Source of the DNA: Ensifer oleiphilus
Lineage (GTDB): Bacteria > Pseudomonadota > Alphaproteobacteria > Rhizobiales > Rhizobiaceae
Direction: 5' to 3'
Length of the DNA: 64,000 bases
NCBI RefSeq assembly: GCF_013371465.1
Contig: NZ_JABWDU010000005.1
Span: forward strand, 297,400 to 361,399
The translations under genes were made by a program, and so were the position numbers. The notes beneath the pieces were generated by a model. That model did not search any database. It saw only the letters and a list, made by a program, of their open reading frames with translations, and had not been told where the DNA came from. The first letter of the stretch is position 1. The number at the start of each line of letters is the position of its first letter. Below are positions 53,550 to 63,774 of this stretch, one piece after another.

Positions 53550-53727
53550 GATCGTCTCCTTGGAAAGGTGTGCCGGGGAACCCTCTTGGGTCCCGAATGA
53601 CCGGTGATCCAGCCTGCACTGATACCGCCTCAAGTCAATGATGACGCAGATGGATCATCGGTTTCGGCTGCACGATGCTGCGTAGCGCGCCGATATCCGG
53701 GCGATGGAGGCGGTTCAGTCGCATCGA

Positions 53728-54018
53728 TCACTTGCCGCTATTTCCCTGGGATGCTGTCGAGGGGCCGATGACCGCCGCGACCTCGGTAATCCTGTTGGCC
53801 GGAAATCCGCCGCGCTCGGCGTGCTCGCGAATGACATCGGCACTCGGCGCCTCGTGGACGCAATAGATCTTGTCGCCGGCGACATAACTGGTGATCCAGG
53901 TATATGGCACGCCAAGATCGGCGACGACTGCGTTGGATTTTGCCGAGATAGCGCAGAGATCGTCCTGGCTGAGCTTGTCGGCGCCGGGCACGTCGCGTTC
54001 TATGATGAAGGTTGGCAT
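53728..54018 (-). CDS. DUF4242 family protein
   Basis: A 96-aa cytoplasmic protein of the DUF4242 family. The structurally known member SCO4226 is a nickel-binding ferredoxin-like dimer; that is knowledge of the family, not of this protein. MPTFIIERDVPGADKLSQDD and the central VPYTWITSYVAGDKIYCVHE with EAPSADVIREHAERGGFP are typical. ATG 54018 is used; a GTG one codon earlier is the alternative. No partner genes are evident. Confidence 0.85.
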   Translation of the reverse strand: MPTFIIERDVPGADKLSQDDLCAISAKSNAVVADLGVPYTWITSYVAGDKIYCVHEAPSADVIREHAERGGFPANRITEVAAVIGPSTASQGNSGK

Positions 54019-54051
54019 CACTGAGTTCCTTGACTGCTGAATGGCGATATA

Positions 54052-54270
54052 TCAAGAAGCTCTAATCAAGTGGGGGCTGGCGGTTTCGGTTTCAAGGCGC
54101 GTGACGGCGAATTCGCCGGATATGCGGGCAGCCGTTTCAGGTGCGTAGAACGTCCTGCCTCTGCGGAGTATCTTGAGTGTTCGCAACCCAGTAGAAAGGG
54201 TGAGTTGCTCCCGGACCAGCTTTGGCGGAAGAGGCGAGGTTTTGCCTGAAGCCAAGAAAAGCGACCGCAT
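54052..54270 (-). CDS. Possible small CDS upstream of the DUF4242 gene
   Basis: A 72-codon frame starting MRSLFLASGKTSPLPP and containing TLKILRRGRTFYAPETAARI and a polar tail. It ends 34 bp before the DUF4242 start, which would fit a two-gene operon. There is no good ribosome site and no recognised domain, so it may be spurious. Confidence 0.3.
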   Translation of the reverse strand: MRSLFLASGKTSPLPPKLVREQLTLSTGLRTLKILRRGRTFYAPETAARISGEFAVTRLETETASPHLIRAS

Positions 54271-54319
54271 TGGCGCCGTCACGCTCGGCGCAAATGGGTT
54301 GCCGATTGGCTATCGCGAC

Positions 54320-54484
54320 TCAGTAGCTGAGGCGGAAGCCGCCGGGACTTGCTGCTGACGGATCAGGTACCGGCGACGGTCCTTGCCATTGGGCGTAGGT
54401 CGTGTTGGCGTCACCGGTGCTTGCGCAGCCGGACAGCGTCAGAGCAGCAAGAAAAGCGGCTGTCGTCAGATATTTAAGAGGCAT
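54320..54484 (-). CDS. Small lipoprotein
   Basis: A 54-aa precursor. MPLKYLTTAAFLAALTLSGC is a signal peptide with lipobox LSGC, so Cys20 would be lipidated. The mature part is only 35 residues, ASTGDANTTYAQWQG followed by a Pro/Ser-rich stretch. Asp is not at +2, so outer-membrane sorting is likely. TGGAG lies before ATG 54484. The frame is open far upstream, past the tRNA-Ser gene, which is not coding. Function unknown. Confidence 0.75.
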   Translation of the reverse strand: MPLKYLTTAAFLAALTLSGCASTGDANTTYAQWQGPSPVPDPSAASPGGFRLSY

Positions 54485-54711
54485 GGTTTTCTCCAGTTGT
54501 GGGAGATTGCCCAGGCCTCGATGGGCCGGAATCAGACTTTCCCTCAATTCATCCGGGATGGCAAGCGGACCTGGCGGCCGGGTTCCGAATGCGTGCATGA
54601 ATACCGGCGCGACGGCAGGTCGTGCGTGTGTAAAAGGGGCAATCGGAAACCGCTCGAGCATGCGCGTTGCGATTGAGCTCGACTTCGAATGGCAAGAAAT
54701 GAGACAGCGGA

Positions 54712-54801
54712 TGGCGGAGGAGGTGGGATTCGAACCCACGGTACGCTTTCACGCACGCCGGTTTTCAAGACCGGTGCCTTAAACCGCTCGGCCACTCCTC
54801 C
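54712..54801 (-). tRNA. tRNA-Ser (anticodon TGA)
   Basis: Minus-strand class II tRNA of 90 nt with encoded CCA. The acceptor is GGAGGAG/CTCCTCC, the D-region is TGGCCGAGCGGTTTAAGGCA, the anticodon loop is CTTGAAA, the variable arm is long (about GCGTGAAAGCG), and the T-arm holds GGTTCGAATCC. It reads UCA codons. Confidence 0.97.
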
Positions 54802-54811
54802 GGGCAGGGCG

Positions 54812-54840
54812 TTATTGCGCGAAGGCTTGTCACTTTGCAA
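54812..54840 (-). promoter_or_regulatory. Candidate promoter of tRNA-Ser
   Basis: Minus-strand TTGCAA (-35, 54840-54835) and CAATAA (-10, 54817-54812) are 17 bp apart, placing initiation about 5 bp before the tRNA 5' end. The hexamers are acceptable, not strong, matches to sigma-70 sites. Confidence 0.45.
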
Positions 54841-55078
54841 GATTTAACATGCGTCGGCGGCAAGATTTTCTGAGCGCGTCAGCTTGTCCTTCTGTCTCGA
54901 TAACCATTCGTAAACCATAACTGGAGATTTCGGGCGGCCGACTGTCCGCCGGTTCGCAATTTTGCCTTGTTGCTGTCATGATTAATCGACTGTTCCGTTT
55001 CGGGACGCCGAGATTTCCGCTTGGGGGCAAGAGTGGAAGGTTTCGAGTACGGCTTGTTCGAATGATGTTGTGGGACAG

Positions 55079-56110
55079 ATGACATCCAGTAAAAATGCGG
55101 CATATCTGATCAAGGGACTGCGCCTTGCGGCGGTTCCCGTGCTTTGCGCAACGCTTGTGGCGTGCGGATCGACGTCCAGTATCAAGAAGAGCAAGCCGAG
55201 GAGCAAAGAATACTTTGCCGAGTCGGTTTATGGTGTGAAGGCGAGCCCCCGTGTCGCCACCGGCAAGAATATCCCGAAGGGCGGCGGTCGGTTTCAGGTC
55301 GGTAAAGCCTATCAGGTCAAGGGCAAGTGGTATCAGCCCAAGGAAGATTTCGGCTACAACAAGACCGGCGTCGCCTCCTGGTATGGTTCCGCTTTCCATG
55401 GACGCCTGACTGCAAATGGCGAGGTCTACGACAAGCTCCATCTTTCGGCGGCCCACCCGACATTCCCGTTGCCGAGCTATGCCCGCGTCACCAATACCGA
55501 AAACGGCACCTCCGTGATCGTTCGGGTGAACGATCGAGGCCCCTATGAATATGGCCGGATCATCGACGTATCCTCGAAGACGGCGGATCTGCTCGACATC
55601 AAGCAGAAGGGCAGTGCCAAGGTTCGTGTGCAATATGTCGGTCGGGCACCGCTCGAAGGCAACGACATGCCCTATCTCATGGCGTCCTACGTCAAGAAGG
55701 GCGACCGTAGCCCCGGCGTCATGCCCGAAGGCCAGATTGCCACCGGCGTGATGGTTGCCTCGAATGAGCCGATGCGAAATCAGCTCGGCACGCTCACCAT
55801 CCCGCCCAAATCGTCTCTTGATACAAGCAGCGCGGTGACAGCCCTTGCTGCACCTGTTCCGCAGTTTTCCGCTCCGCAGTCGCTGGAAGAATTCGTGATG
55901 CTGCCGGAGATCGGGCCTATCCCGCGCGAGCGGCCGGAATACATTCCGTTGCCGGACGGCAACATGGCCTATGCGGCTGCCTATGTGGAAGTGCGGGTGA
56001 GCGATGCCAAGTCGCCGTTTGACGCGATCATGGTCGAGACCAATCCGCTTACGCCCGAATCCATCGTTGCCCATGCCAAGCGTGAAGGCAGAACCGGCTC
56101 GATCCGGTAG
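55079..56110 (+). CDS. rlpA: RlpA family septal lytic transglycosylase-like lipoprotein
   Basis: A 343-aa outer-membrane lipoprotein. The signal ends in lipobox LVAC, so Cys is lipidated near residue 28. The double-psi beta-barrel domain is complete, with GVASWYGSAFHGRLTANGEV, AAHPTFPLPSYARV and the catalytic-Asp segment IVRVNDRGPYEYGRIIDVS. There is no C-terminal SPOR domain; the last 130 residues are low-complexity. In Pseudomonas RlpA cleaves denuded glycan strands at the septum. ATG 55079 is favoured over a GTG 9 bp earlier. It is followed after 60 bp by the PBP5-like gene. Confidence 0.9.
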   Translation: MTSSKNAAYLIKGLRLAAVPVLCATLVACGSTSSIKKSKPRSKEYFAESVYGVKASPRVATGKNIPKGGGRFQVGKAYQVKGKWYQPKEDFGYNKTGVASWYGSAFHGRLTANGEVYDKLHLSAAHPTFPLPSYARVTNTENGTSVIVRVNDRGPYEYGRIIDVSSKTADLLDIKQKGSAKVRVQYVGRAPLEGNDMPYLMASYVKKGDRSPGVMPEGQIATGVMVASNEPMRNQLGTLTIPPKSSLDTSSAVTALAAPVPQFSAPQSLEEFVMLPEIGPIPRERPEYIPLPDGNMAYAAAYVEVRVSDAKSPFDAIMVETNPLTPESIVAHAKREGRTGSIR

Positions 56111-56170
56111 ATCGTGACGTTGTGCCATTCTGACGACGCTGCTATGCCCAATGGGAAACCGGAGTTTCCC

Positions 56171-57331
56171 ATGCGCTTGAAGATGCTTTCGGTCGTGTTT
56201 GGTTGCGCGGCGTTGCTTGCGGGCGCTGCTGGGGCCCAGACGCCACAGGCGGCGTTCGACACCAAGGCCAAACAGATCCTGCTGGTTGATGCCGAAACCG
56301 GCACCGTCCTATTTTCCCGCGACGAGAACGAGCCTGTTCCACCCGCCTCGCTTGCGAAGTTGATGACAATGGAAGTCGTCGCCGAGGCGATCGCCAAGGG
56401 TGAACTGTCGGCCGAAACTGTCTTCGAGGTTTCGGAACATGCCTGGCGCACCGGCGGCGCGCCTTCGGGCACATCGACGATGTTTGCTGCGTTGAAGTCA
56501 CGCGTCCGCGTGGCCGATCTGCTGCAGGGTGTGGCCGTTCAGCTTGCCAATGATGCCTGCATCATCCTTGGCGAGGGGATGGCTGGCAATGAAGCCGCCT
56601 TTGCCGAAAAGATGACGGCCCGTGCCCGCGTGCTCGGCATGCCGATAGCAACCTTCCGCAATGCAACCGGTCTACCGGATCCGCAGAACCAGATCACCAT
56701 GAGCGAACTGGTGGCTTTGACCCGTCATCTGCACGAGGCGCACCCCGATCTCTATCGGCTGTACGCGCAGCCGGAGTTCGAGTGGAACAAGATCCTTCAA
56801 CGCAACAAGAACCCGTTGCTTGCGGCCAATGTCGGGGTCGATGGCGTGGCGACGGGATTTGCGGAAGGCTACGGCTTTTCGCTGGCTGCATCGATGCAGC
56901 GCGGCGATCGCCGCGTCTATCTCGCGATGGGGGGCCTTGAGACCGACAAGGAGCGCACCGAGGAAAGCCGCAAGGTGCTCGATTGGGCAATGACGGCTTT
57001 CGAAAAGCGGCGGATCTTTGCCGATGGCGAAGCGATCGGCGAAGCCAGCATCTACGGTGGTGCGGCCCCGCATGTGGCGCTGGTCGCCGGCGGGCCGGTC
57101 GATGTGCTGTTGCCGGTCAACAACCCGGAACGCCTGACTGCCCGCGTCGTTTACAAATGGCCGCTGCGCGCTCCCGTCGAAGCGGGGGCCGAAGTCGGCG
57201 TCGTTCGACTTTGGAACGGCGAAAAGCTGTTGCGCGAGGTGCCCGTCAAGACCGCCGAGGCTGTGGGGCAGGGCACCTTGGCGAGCCGCGCTCTCGACGC
57301 GCTCCAGGAACTGCTCTTCTTCTGGCTGTAA
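56171..57331 (+). CDS. D-alanyl-D-alanine carboxypeptidase family (PBP5-like) with altered motifs
   Basis: A 386-aa secreted serine peptidase family protein (S11). The signal peptide ends near GAAGAQ (residue 22). The SxxK motif is intact, Ser60-Leu-Ala-Lys63. The SxN motif reads Leu125-Ala-Asn127 and the KTG motif reads Ala227-Thr-Gly229, so the second Ser and the last Lys are both lost. The C-terminal PBP5_C-like domain is present (residues 290-386). GGAG precedes ATG 56171; a start 19 codons earlier is possible. It sits between rlpA and tmk. It may be inactive or use a different substrate. Confidence 0.88.
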   Translation: MRLKMLSVVFGCAALLAGAAGAQTPQAAFDTKAKQILLVDAETGTVLFSRDENEPVPPASLAKLMTMEVVAEAIAKGELSAETVFEVSEHAWRTGGAPSGTSTMFAALKSRVRVADLLQGVAVQLANDACIILGEGMAGNEAAFAEKMTARARVLGMPIATFRNATGLPDPQNQITMSELVALTRHLHEAHPDLYRLYAQPEFEWNKILQRNKNPLLAANVGVDGVATGFAEGYGFSLAASMQRGDRRVYLAMGGLETDKERTEESRKVLDWAMTAFEKRRIFADGEAIGEASIYGGAAPHVALVAGGPVDVLLPVNNPERLTARVVYKWPLRAPVEAGAEVGVVRLWNGEKLLREVPVKTAEAVGQGTLASRALDALQELLFFWL

Positions 57332-57411
57332 CAAAACTGGTCCCAGTGGTTTCATCGGTTGGGCCAATCGGCTAAACAGGGCCAAATCGCATGCCGATAT
57401 AGGAAAGCACT

Positions 57412-58092
57412 GTGTCGCTGGCAAAAGGTCTGTTTGTAACATTCGAGGGCGGGGAAGGGGCCGGCAAGTCGACCCAGTTGCGCCTGCTCGCCGATTCTCT
57501 GCGATCGCTGGGTCATGAAGTGCTGACGACGCGCGAGCCTGGCGGATCTGTCGGGGCCGAGGCGGTGCGCCACGTGTTGCTTTCGGGGGCTGCCGAAGCC
57601 TTTGGCGTGCGGATGGAGGCAATCCTGTTTGCCGCGGCGCGCAGCGATCATGTCGAAGAGGTCATCCGACCCGCACTTTCCCGGGGAACGATCGTGCTTT
57701 GCGACCGGTTCATGGACTCGTCCCGCGTCTACCAGGGCATCACCGGCAATCTGGAGCCGGCCTTCGTCGAGACGCTTGAGCGCGTTGCGATCAACGGTGT
57801 AGTACCCGATCGAACCGTTATTTTTGATTTGCCGGCGACGATCGGCCTCGATCGTGCCCAGCGCCGCGCGGGCGATGACAGCCCGGACCGTTTCGAGAAG
57901 GAAGAGCTGGAGACGCACGAGAAGCGCCGCGAGGCTTTCCTCGACATCGCAAAGGCCGATCCGAACAGGTGTCGCATCGTCGACGCGACGCAATCTGCCG
58001 AGGCGATTGCCGCCGAGATTCTCGGTCTCCTTGAAAACCTGCTCGCAAACGCCGAAATGTCCGAGCCTACATCCACAGGTTCCGCACCATGA
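57412..58092 (+). CDS. tmk: Thymidylate kinase
   Basis: Phosphorylates dTMP to dTDP. It is 226 aa from a GTG start. The P-loop is [16 protein letters not shown] (about residues 9-24), the DRX motif is [15 protein letters not shown], and the lid region is [30 protein letters not shown] is the conserved substrate block. Its last codons overlap the holB start (ATGA), so the two are translationally coupled. Essential for DNA synthesis. Confidence 0.95.
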   Translation: MSLAKGLFVTFEGGEGAGKSTQLRLLADSLRSLGHEVLTTREPGGSVGAEAVRHVLLSGAAEAFGVRMEAILFAAARSDHVEEVIRPALSRGTIVLCDRFMDSSRVYQGITGNLEPAFVETLERVAINGVVPDRTVIFDLPATIGLDRAQRRAGDDSPDRFEKEELETHEKRREAFLDIAKADPNRCRIVDATQSAEAIAAEILGLLENLLANAEMSEPTSTGSAP

Positions 58093-59120
58093 CGACAGAA
58101 GCACCCGGTGTGCTCGAAGGGGCAATTGCCCCGGTCCAGAACGACCGGCTGTTTGGCCATGAGCAGGCGGAAGCGTTTCTGGCGCAGAGCTACCGATCGG
58201 GCAAGGGGCACCATGCCATCCTGATCGAAGGACCGGAGGGGATCGGTAAGGCAACGCTTGCGTTTCGGTTCGCCAGCCACATCCTCAATCACCCGGATCC
58301 GGCGACCGCGCCCGAAAGTCTTGGGGATCCCGACCCTGCGTCGATCGTCGGCCGGCAACTGGCCTCGGGCGCATCGCACAATCTTCTGCATCTGACACGG
58401 CCGGTCGACGAGAAGACGGGCAGGGTCAAGGGCGCGATCACGGTGGACGAAGTGCGAAGGGCCGGCAAGTTCTTCTCCCAGACATCGGGCACCGGCAACT
58501 GGCGTATCGTCATCATCGACCCGGCCGACGATCTCAACCGCAACGCCGCCAACGCCATCCTCAAAATTCTCGAGGAGCCCCCGAGACGGTCGCTGTTCCT
58601 GGTGCTGACACATGCGCCGGGTAAGCTGTTGCCGACGATCCGTTCGCGTTGCCTGCCGTTGCGGTTGAAGCCGCTGGAGCCGTCGGCGCTGCGCCAGGCG
58701 CTCGACCATCTCGGCTTCGATCTTGAGAGCGAGAATGCAAATCGCATTCTCGCCTCGGCAAATGGTAGCGTCGCGGAGGCGCTGAAGCTTATCAATTACG
58801 GCGGTCTGGAGATTGCCGCAACCTTCGAGGGCATCCTCCAAGGGCAGGGGCCGGCGATCCGCAAGGACATGCACAAGCTTGCCGACGTTCTCTCGGCAAA
58901 GGACAGCGAAACAATCTTCGATTTCTTCACGTCGCTGCTGACCGGTCGGCTCATGCGCGAGGCCCGCGATGCGGCCGTTGCCGGCGATATCATGCGCGCC
59001 GAACGTTTTGCCCGGCTTTCGGCCGCGACCGGCGAGCGTCTCACGGTCAGCGACGCCTATAATCTCGATCGCAAGCAGACCATTCTTTCGCTGCTGGATG
59101 ACGTCAAGGCGGCGCTATAG
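58089..59120 (+). CDS. holB: DNA polymerase III delta' subunit
   Basis: Clamp-loader subunit, 343 aa, part of the gamma/tau complex. It has a AAA+ core with [20 protein letters not shown] (P-loop-like), [19 protein letters not shown] and the SRC-type segment [20 protein letters not shown]. The zinc-binding cysteines of the classic subunit are not obvious by eye. It starts inside tmk, and its stop overlaps the stop of the opposing MazG-like gene by 6 bp. Confidence 0.92.
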   Translation: MTTEAPGVLEGAIAPVQNDRLFGHEQAEAFLAQSYRSGKGHHAILIEGPEGIGKATLAFRFASHILNHPDPATAPESLGDPDPASIVGRQLASGASHNLLHLTRPVDEKTGRVKGAITVDEVRRAGKFFSQTSGTGNWRIVIIDPADDLNRNAANAILKILEEPPRRSLFLVLTHAPGKLLPTIRSRCLPLRLKPLEPSALRQALDHLGFDLESENANRILASANGSVAEALKLINYGGLEIAATFEGILQGQGPAIRKDMHKLADVLSAKDSETIFDFFTSLLTGRLMREARDAAVAGDIMRAERFARLSAATGERLTVSDAYNLDRKQTILSLLDDVKAAL

Positions 59121-59420
59121 CTCGACCTGAAACTTCCATTTGCGTTTGATCGCCGCGACGAGATCGAGATCGTGATGGTGGGCGAAAAGCAGCACATGGC
59201 CCAGCAGGTCTGCAGCCTCGTCCGCCATATCGGTTTGGATTTCGTCTTCTGACTTTCCATGCCGCCTGCCGCGGCCGGTGCGCTTGTTCCACGCCTGGGT
59301 CAGTTCACCGATTTCCTCCTGCATCTTCAGGATAAACCAGTCGGCATCCCGCTCGATGCCGTTGTCTTCTGCATAGCGGGCAGACGCTGCTTCAAATTGA
59401 CGTGCAAGACGGCGCAACAT
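59115..59420 (-). CDS. MazG-like nucleotide pyrophosphohydrolase domain protein
   Basis: A 101-aa all-alpha NTP pyrophosphatase-type protein. The metal motif of the MazG/HisE superfamily is seen as [10 protein letters not shown] (ExxE) and, after a basic insertion, [11 protein letters not shown] (ExxD). The N-terminus from ATG 59420 is [19 protein letters not shown]. It lies antisense in the tmk-holB-metG block, with a 6-bp 3' overlap with holB. The substrate could be a damaged or modified nucleotide, but the sequence does not show which. Confidence 0.85.
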   Translation of the reverse strand: MLRRLARQFEAASARYAEDNGIERDADWFILKMQEEIGELTQAWNKRTGRGRRHGKSEDEIQTDMADEAADLLGHVLLFAHHHDLDLVAAIKRKWKFQVEL

Positions 59421-59599
59421 GGCGAATCTCTTATACTTGTTTCTGTTTTGTTCTAGGTTTTCGCTCGGCTCGGCACAAGCGAGCATGTCGGCCGCCCAGC
59501 ACTTTCTGTGCTGCCTTTTCTCCCATCTCCCGGTTCCTTCCTTGCGGCGTATGCGCTAAGAGCGTCGGTAGCTTCATCCGAGATAGATTGACCGCGCCT

Positions 59600-61153
59600 A
59601 TGAGAGACACGTCCCCCTTTTACATCACCACTGCGATTTCCTACCCGAACGGCAAGCCGCATATCGGCCACGCCTATGAGTTGATCGCCACGGATGCGAT
59701 GGCGCGCTACCAGCGCCTGGACGGACGCGATGTCTTTTTCTTAACCGGTACCGACGAACACGGCCAGAAGATGCAGCAGACGGCACGCCGGGAAGGTGTG
59801 ACTCCGCAGGAGCTTGCCGATCGGAATTCCTCGGAGTTCCAGAAGATGGCGGTGCTGCTGAACGCATCGAATGACGACTTCATCCGCACCACCGAAAAGC
59901 GGCACCACGAGGCGTCGCAAGACATATGGGTTCGCATGGGCGAGGCGGGTGATCTTTACAAGGATTCCTATGCCGGCTGGTACTCCGTGCGCGACGAAGC
60001 CTACTATCAGGAAAACGAAACGGAGTTGCGCGCCGATGGTGTGCGCTACGGTCCGCAGGGCACGCCGGTCGAATGGGTCGAGGAGCAGAGCTACTTCTTC
60101 AAACTGTCGGAGTACCAGGACAAGCTTCTGAAGCACTACGAGGAGAACCCGGATTTCATCGGCCCGGCCGAGCGCCGCAACGAGGTGATCTCCTTCGTCA
60201 AATCAGGCCTCAAGGACCTGTCGGTTTCACGCACCACCTTCGATTGGGGCATCAAGGTGCCGAACGATCCGGGTCACGTCATGTACGTCTGGGTGGACGC
60301 GCTCACCAACTACATTACCGCAACTGGCTACCTCGACAATCCGCAGGGTCCGCGGGCAAAGTTCTGGCCGGCGAACATTCACATCATCGGTAAGGACATC
60401 ATCCGCTTCCATGCGGTCTATTGGCCCGCTTTCCTGATGTCGGCTGGCCTGCCGCTGCCCAAGCGCGTCTTCGCGCATGGTTTCTTGCTCAACAAGGGCG
60501 AGAAGATGTCGAAGTCGCTCGGCAACGTCGTCGATCCCTTCAATCTGGTCGAGCATTTCGGCCTCGATCAGATCCGCTATTTCTTCCTGCGCGAGGTTTC
60601 CTTCGGTCAGGACGGAAGCTACAGCGAGGAGGGGATCGCAACCCGAATCAACTCCGATCTCGCCAATGGTATCGGTAACCTCGCCAGCCGCTCGCTTTCG
60701 ATGATCGTCAAGAACTGCGACGGCCAGATTCCGGTGTGCGGTGCGCTGACCGACGAAGACAAGGCGATGCTGGCCGCCGCCGACGCGCTGTTGGAAATTA
60801 CCCGCGACGAAATGGGCAAGCAGATGATCCACCGCGCGCTTGCCGCGATCATCGCAGTCGTTTCGGAGACCGATCGCTACTTTGCCGGTCAGGAACCTTG
60901 GGCCTTGAAGAAGACCGATCCGGCGCGTATGGCAACGGTGCTTTACGTGACCGCAGAGGTCGTGCGCCAGATCGCCATCTTGCTGCAGCCTTTCATGCCG
61001 GAATCGTCCGCAAAACTGCTCGACCTCGTGGCGGCCCCGGCCGACAAGCGTGACTTTGCGGCATTGGGTGAGGCGGGTCGTCTTGTCTCCGGAACGCCAC
61101 TTGAAGCGCCCAAGCCTGTGTTCCCGCGATACATCGCGCCGGAAGCGCAATAA
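59600..61153 (+). CDS. metG: Methionyl-tRNA synthetase
   Basis: Charges tRNA-Met. It is 517 aa from ATG 59600. The class I signature HIGH is at residues 21-24 ([14 protein letters not shown]), and KMSKS is at residues 302-306 ([15 protein letters not shown]). The short form lacks the C-terminal tRNA-binding extension, as is usual in this group. The anticodon-binding helical domain follows ([19 protein letters not shown]). The open frame extends 66 codons upstream into non-coding-like sequence. It precedes tatD by 12 bp. Confidence 0.97.
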   Translation: MRDTSPFYITTAISYPNGKPHIGHAYELIATDAMARYQRLDGRDVFFLTGTDEHGQKMQQTARREGVTPQELADRNSSEFQKMAVLLNASNDDFIRTTEKRHHEASQDIWVRMGEAGDLYKDSYAGWYSVRDEAYYQENETELRADGVRYGPQGTPVEWVEEQSYFFKLSEYQDKLLKHYEENPDFIGPAERRNEVISFVKSGLKDLSVSRTTFDWGIKVPNDPGHVMYVWVDALTNYITATGYLDNPQGPRAKFWPANIHIIGKDIIRFHAVYWPAFLMSAGLPLPKRVFAHGFLLNKGEKMSKSLGNVVDPFNLVEHFGLDQIRYFFLREVSFGQDGSYSEEGIATRINSDLANGIGNLASRSLSMIVKNCDGQIPVCGALTDEDKAMLAAADALLEITRDEMGKQMIHRALAAIIAVVSETDRYFAGQEPWALKKTDPARMATVLYVTAEVVRQIAILLQPFMPESSAKLLDLVAAPADKRDFAALGEAGRLVSGTPLEAPKPVFPRYIAPEAQ

Positions 61154-61165
61154 GGCACGATCAGC

Positions 61166-61945
61166 ATGCTTATCGATACCCATTGTCATCTGGATTTCCC
61201 CGACTTCGAAGCCGAGCGCGACGCGATCATCGAGCGTGCGCGCGCGGCCGGCGTCGGCCAGATGATCACGATCTCCACCCGCGTGAAGCGCTTCGATACG
61301 ATCCTTGCGATCGCCGAGGCGTATCCGAACGTCTTCTGTTCCGTCGGCACGCATCCGCACAATGCGGATGAGGAACTCGATATCACGGCGGACGATCTCG
61401 TCCGGCTTTCGGCGCATCCGAAGGTGGTGGCGATCGGCGAGGCAGGTCTCGACTATTTCTACGACAACGCCCCCCGCGACGCCCAGGCCGAAGGCCTGCG
61501 TCGCCACATAGCTGCGGCGCGCGAAACCGGTCTGCCGCTCGTCATTCACAGCCGCTCGGCCGACGATGATATGGCGGCGATCCTTACCGAGGAGACGGGG
61601 AAGGGCGCCTTCCCTTTTCTTCTGCACTGCTTCTCATCGGGGCCGGAACTGGCGCGCATCGGCGTCGAGCTCGGCGGGTACGTCTCCTTCTCTGGGATTC
61701 TGACCTTCCCGAAGTCGGAGGAATTGCGCGAGATCGCCAAGACCGTTCCGCATGACCGGATGATCGTCGAGACGGACGCGCCTTATCTTGCGCCAAAGCC
61801 GTTCCGCGGCAAGCGCAACGAGCCGGCTTACGTGGCGCACACGGCGGAGATACTGGCAGACACGATCGGCGTATCGAAGGACGAGATTGCAGAGATCACG
61901 ACGGAAAACGCGTTCCGCATCTTCTCCAAGATGCCGAGGCTCTGA
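61166..61945 (+). CDS. tatD: TatD family metal-dependent hydrolase
   Basis: A 259-aa TIM-barrel metallohydrolase with 3'-5' exonuclease activity in E. coli TatD. The first metal motif is MLIDTHCHLDFPDFE (HxH), then VGTHPHNADE, GEAGLDYFYDNAPR, VIHSRSADDD, FPFLLHCFSSGPELA and IVETDAPYLAPKPFRGKRN. The ATG is 12 bp after metG and the stop is 1 bp before the next start, so all three genes are coupled. This linkage with metG and a PhnP-like hydrolase is widespread. Confidence 0.94.
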   Translation: MLIDTHCHLDFPDFEAERDAIIERARAAGVGQMITISTRVKRFDTILAIAEAYPNVFCSVGTHPHNADEELDITADDLVRLSAHPKVVAIGEAGLDYFYDNAPRDAQAEGLRRHIAAARETGLPLVIHSRSADDDMAAILTEETGKGAFPFLLHCFSSGPELARIGVELGGYVSFSGILTFPKSEELREIAKTVPHDRMIVETDAPYLAPKPFRGKRNEPAYVAHTAEILADTIGVSKDEIAEITTENAFRIFSKMPRL

Positions 61946-61946
61946 C

Positions 61947-62783
61947 GTGGCATTCAGGCGCGCTTTCACCATTCTCGGCTGCGGGTCGTCGCCTGGTGTG
62001 CCGCGCATCACCGGTGACTGGGGTGCCTGCGATCCCGAAAACCCGAAGAACCGTCGCATGCGTGCGGCCTTGCTGGTGGAGCAGATCGCGCCGGATGGCG
62101 GCAAGACGACGGTGGTCATCGATACCGGTCCGGACTTTCGTGCGCAGATGGTGGCGACCAATGTCCGCCACATCGATGCCGTGCTCTACACGCATTCGCA
62201 CGCCGATCATCTGCATGGGATCGATGATCTGCGCGGTTTTGTCATTGAAAACAAGAAGCGCATACCGATCTGGGCCGACGCCTTTACGATGGGCCGGATC
62301 CGCGAAGGGTTTCACTATTGCCTGGAATCACCGCCCGGAAGCGGTTATCCGCCGATCGTCGACGGCCACGTCATCGCTCAAGATCTGTCACCGGTAGTCA
62401 TTACAGGCGCCGGTGGGCCGATTGCTTTCCAGCCGCTGATGCAATTTCACGGCAATACTCATTCGCTCGGATTTCGTGTCGGCGATTTTGCCTATTGCAG
62501 CGATGTCAGCGACTTTCCGCAAGAAACGATCGGAAGGCTGGCCGACCTCGACCTGCTGGTGCTCGATACGCTGCAATACAAGTTTCACCCCAGCCACCTG
62601 TCGCTGGTACAGTCGCTCGGCTGGATCGAGCGGCTTCGCCCGAAGCGTGCCGTGTTGACACATATGCACGTGCCGCTCGACTACGACACCGTCCAAGGCG
62701 AAACGCCTGACCATGTGGAGCCGGCATATGATCTGATGCGGCTCGAGTTTGAGGTCGACGTCACGGTACTCGGCGATGGCTGA
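61947..62783 (+). CDS. MBL-fold metallo-hydrolase (PhnP-like)
   Basis: A 278-aa metallo-beta-lactamase-fold protein from a GTG start 1 bp after tatD. FTILGCGSSPGVPRITGDWG opens it, and the metal motif is HSHADH (YTHSHADHLHGIDDLRGF). The HGNTHSLGFRVGDFAYCSDVSDFP block and CSDVSD Asp are of the PhnP (cyclic phosphodiesterase) branch. The histidine near the C-terminus is in THMHVPLDYD. No phosphonate genes are nearby, so a general phosphodiesterase role is more likely than phosphonate breakdown. Confidence 0.9.
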   Translation: MAFRRAFTILGCGSSPGVPRITGDWGACDPENPKNRRMRAALLVEQIAPDGGKTTVVIDTGPDFRAQMVATNVRHIDAVLYTHSHADHLHGIDDLRGFVIENKKRIPIWADAFTMGRIREGFHYCLESPPGSGYPPIVDGHVIAQDLSPVVITGAGGPIAFQPLMQFHGNTHSLGFRVGDFAYCSDVSDFPQETIGRLADLDLLVLDTLQYKFHPSHLSLVQSLGWIERLRPKRAVLTHMHVPLDYDTVQGETPDHVEPAYDLMRLEFEVDVTVLGDG

Positions 62784-62817
62784 ACTTCGCAATCTTCGAA
62801 ATTTCTAATATACCGAC

Positions 62818-63774
62818 TTACTTTGAAAAATACGGCGCCAGGTTCTTGCGAATGCGCTCCAGCACAGTGCCGCCCGACAGGTTCGGAACGAACGTCCTTC
62901 CGGTGATCTTTTCGTAGGCTTCGATGTAGACAGCCGATGTCTGCTCGACGAGTTCCTGCGGGATTGCCGGGATGGGATCCTTGTAGGGGTCGCAGCGCTC
63001 GGTTACCCATGCGCGTACGAAGTCCTTGTCGAAGCTTTTCGGGCGTTCGCCGGCTTCAAAGCTCTGCTGATAGCTGTCGGCGATCCAGTACCGGCTGCTG
63101 TCGGGCGTATGGATTTCATCGGCGAGGATGATGGTGCCATCCTTGTCGGTACCGAATTCATACTTCGTGTCGACGAGGATGAGGCCGCGCTCGGCGGCGC
63201 GCGCCTGGCCGCGGGCAAACAGCGAGAGCGCGTAGCTCCACACGGTATCGAGCTGCTCTCGCGTCAGCAGGCCTTGCTCGAGAATTTCGTCCACCGACAG
63301 CGGCTCGTCGTGGCCGCCGTCGAAGGCCTTGCTGGTCGGCGTGATGATAGCCTGTGGAAGCTTCTGATTGTCGCGCATTCCATCTGGAAGACGGATGCCA
63401 TACATCTCCCGTTCGCCGTTGCGATACTTCGTCAGGATGGATGTGCTCGTGGTTCCGGCGAGATAGCCGCGCACGACGATTTCGACCGGCAGGATATCGA
63501 GCCGCTTGCCGATGACGACATTCGGGTCGGGATAGCTGATCACATGGTTCGGGCAGATGTCGGCGGTTTCTTCGAACCAGTAGCGTGCAGTCTGCGTCAG
63601 CACATGGCCCTTGTGTGGAACGGACGTCAGGATGATGTCGAAGGCGCTGAGCCGGTCTGTCGCGATGATGATACGTTCACCACCGGGAAGATCATAGTTT
63701 TCACGCACCTTGCCATTGTAGCGGTTTGGCAGTTCCGGAATGAAAGCATCTGAAAGAACGCGCAATTCGCTCAT
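62818..63774 (-). CDS. purC: Phosphoribosylaminoimidazole-succinocarboxamide synthase
   Basis: Ligates aspartate to CAIR to make SAICAR, step 8 of purine synthesis (7 in other counts). It is 318 aa, the longer single-domain form. [20 protein letters not shown] begins it, followed by [48 protein letters not shown] and [20 protein letters not shown]. It converges on the PhnP-like gene across 34 bp. A candidate sigma-70 site (TTGACC, spacer 17) lies upstream, near 63818-63840. Many rhizobia carry a second, PurC-like paralogue, so this may be one of two. Confidence 0.96.
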   Translation of the reverse strand: MSELRVLSDAFIPELPNRYNGKVRENYDLPGGERIIIATDRLSAFDIILTSVPHKGHVLTQTARYWFEETADICPNHVISYPDPNVVIGKRLDILPVEIVVRGYLAGTTSTSILTKYRNGEREMYGIRLPDGMRDNQKLPQAIITPTSKAFDGGHDEPLSVDEILEQGLLTREQLDTVWSYALSLFARGQARAAERGLILVDTKYEFGTDKDGTIILADEIHTPDSSRYWIADSYQQSFEAGERPKSFDKDFVRAWVTERCDPYKDPIPAIPQELVEQTSAVYIEAYEKITGRTFVPNLSGGTVLERIRKNLAPYFSK

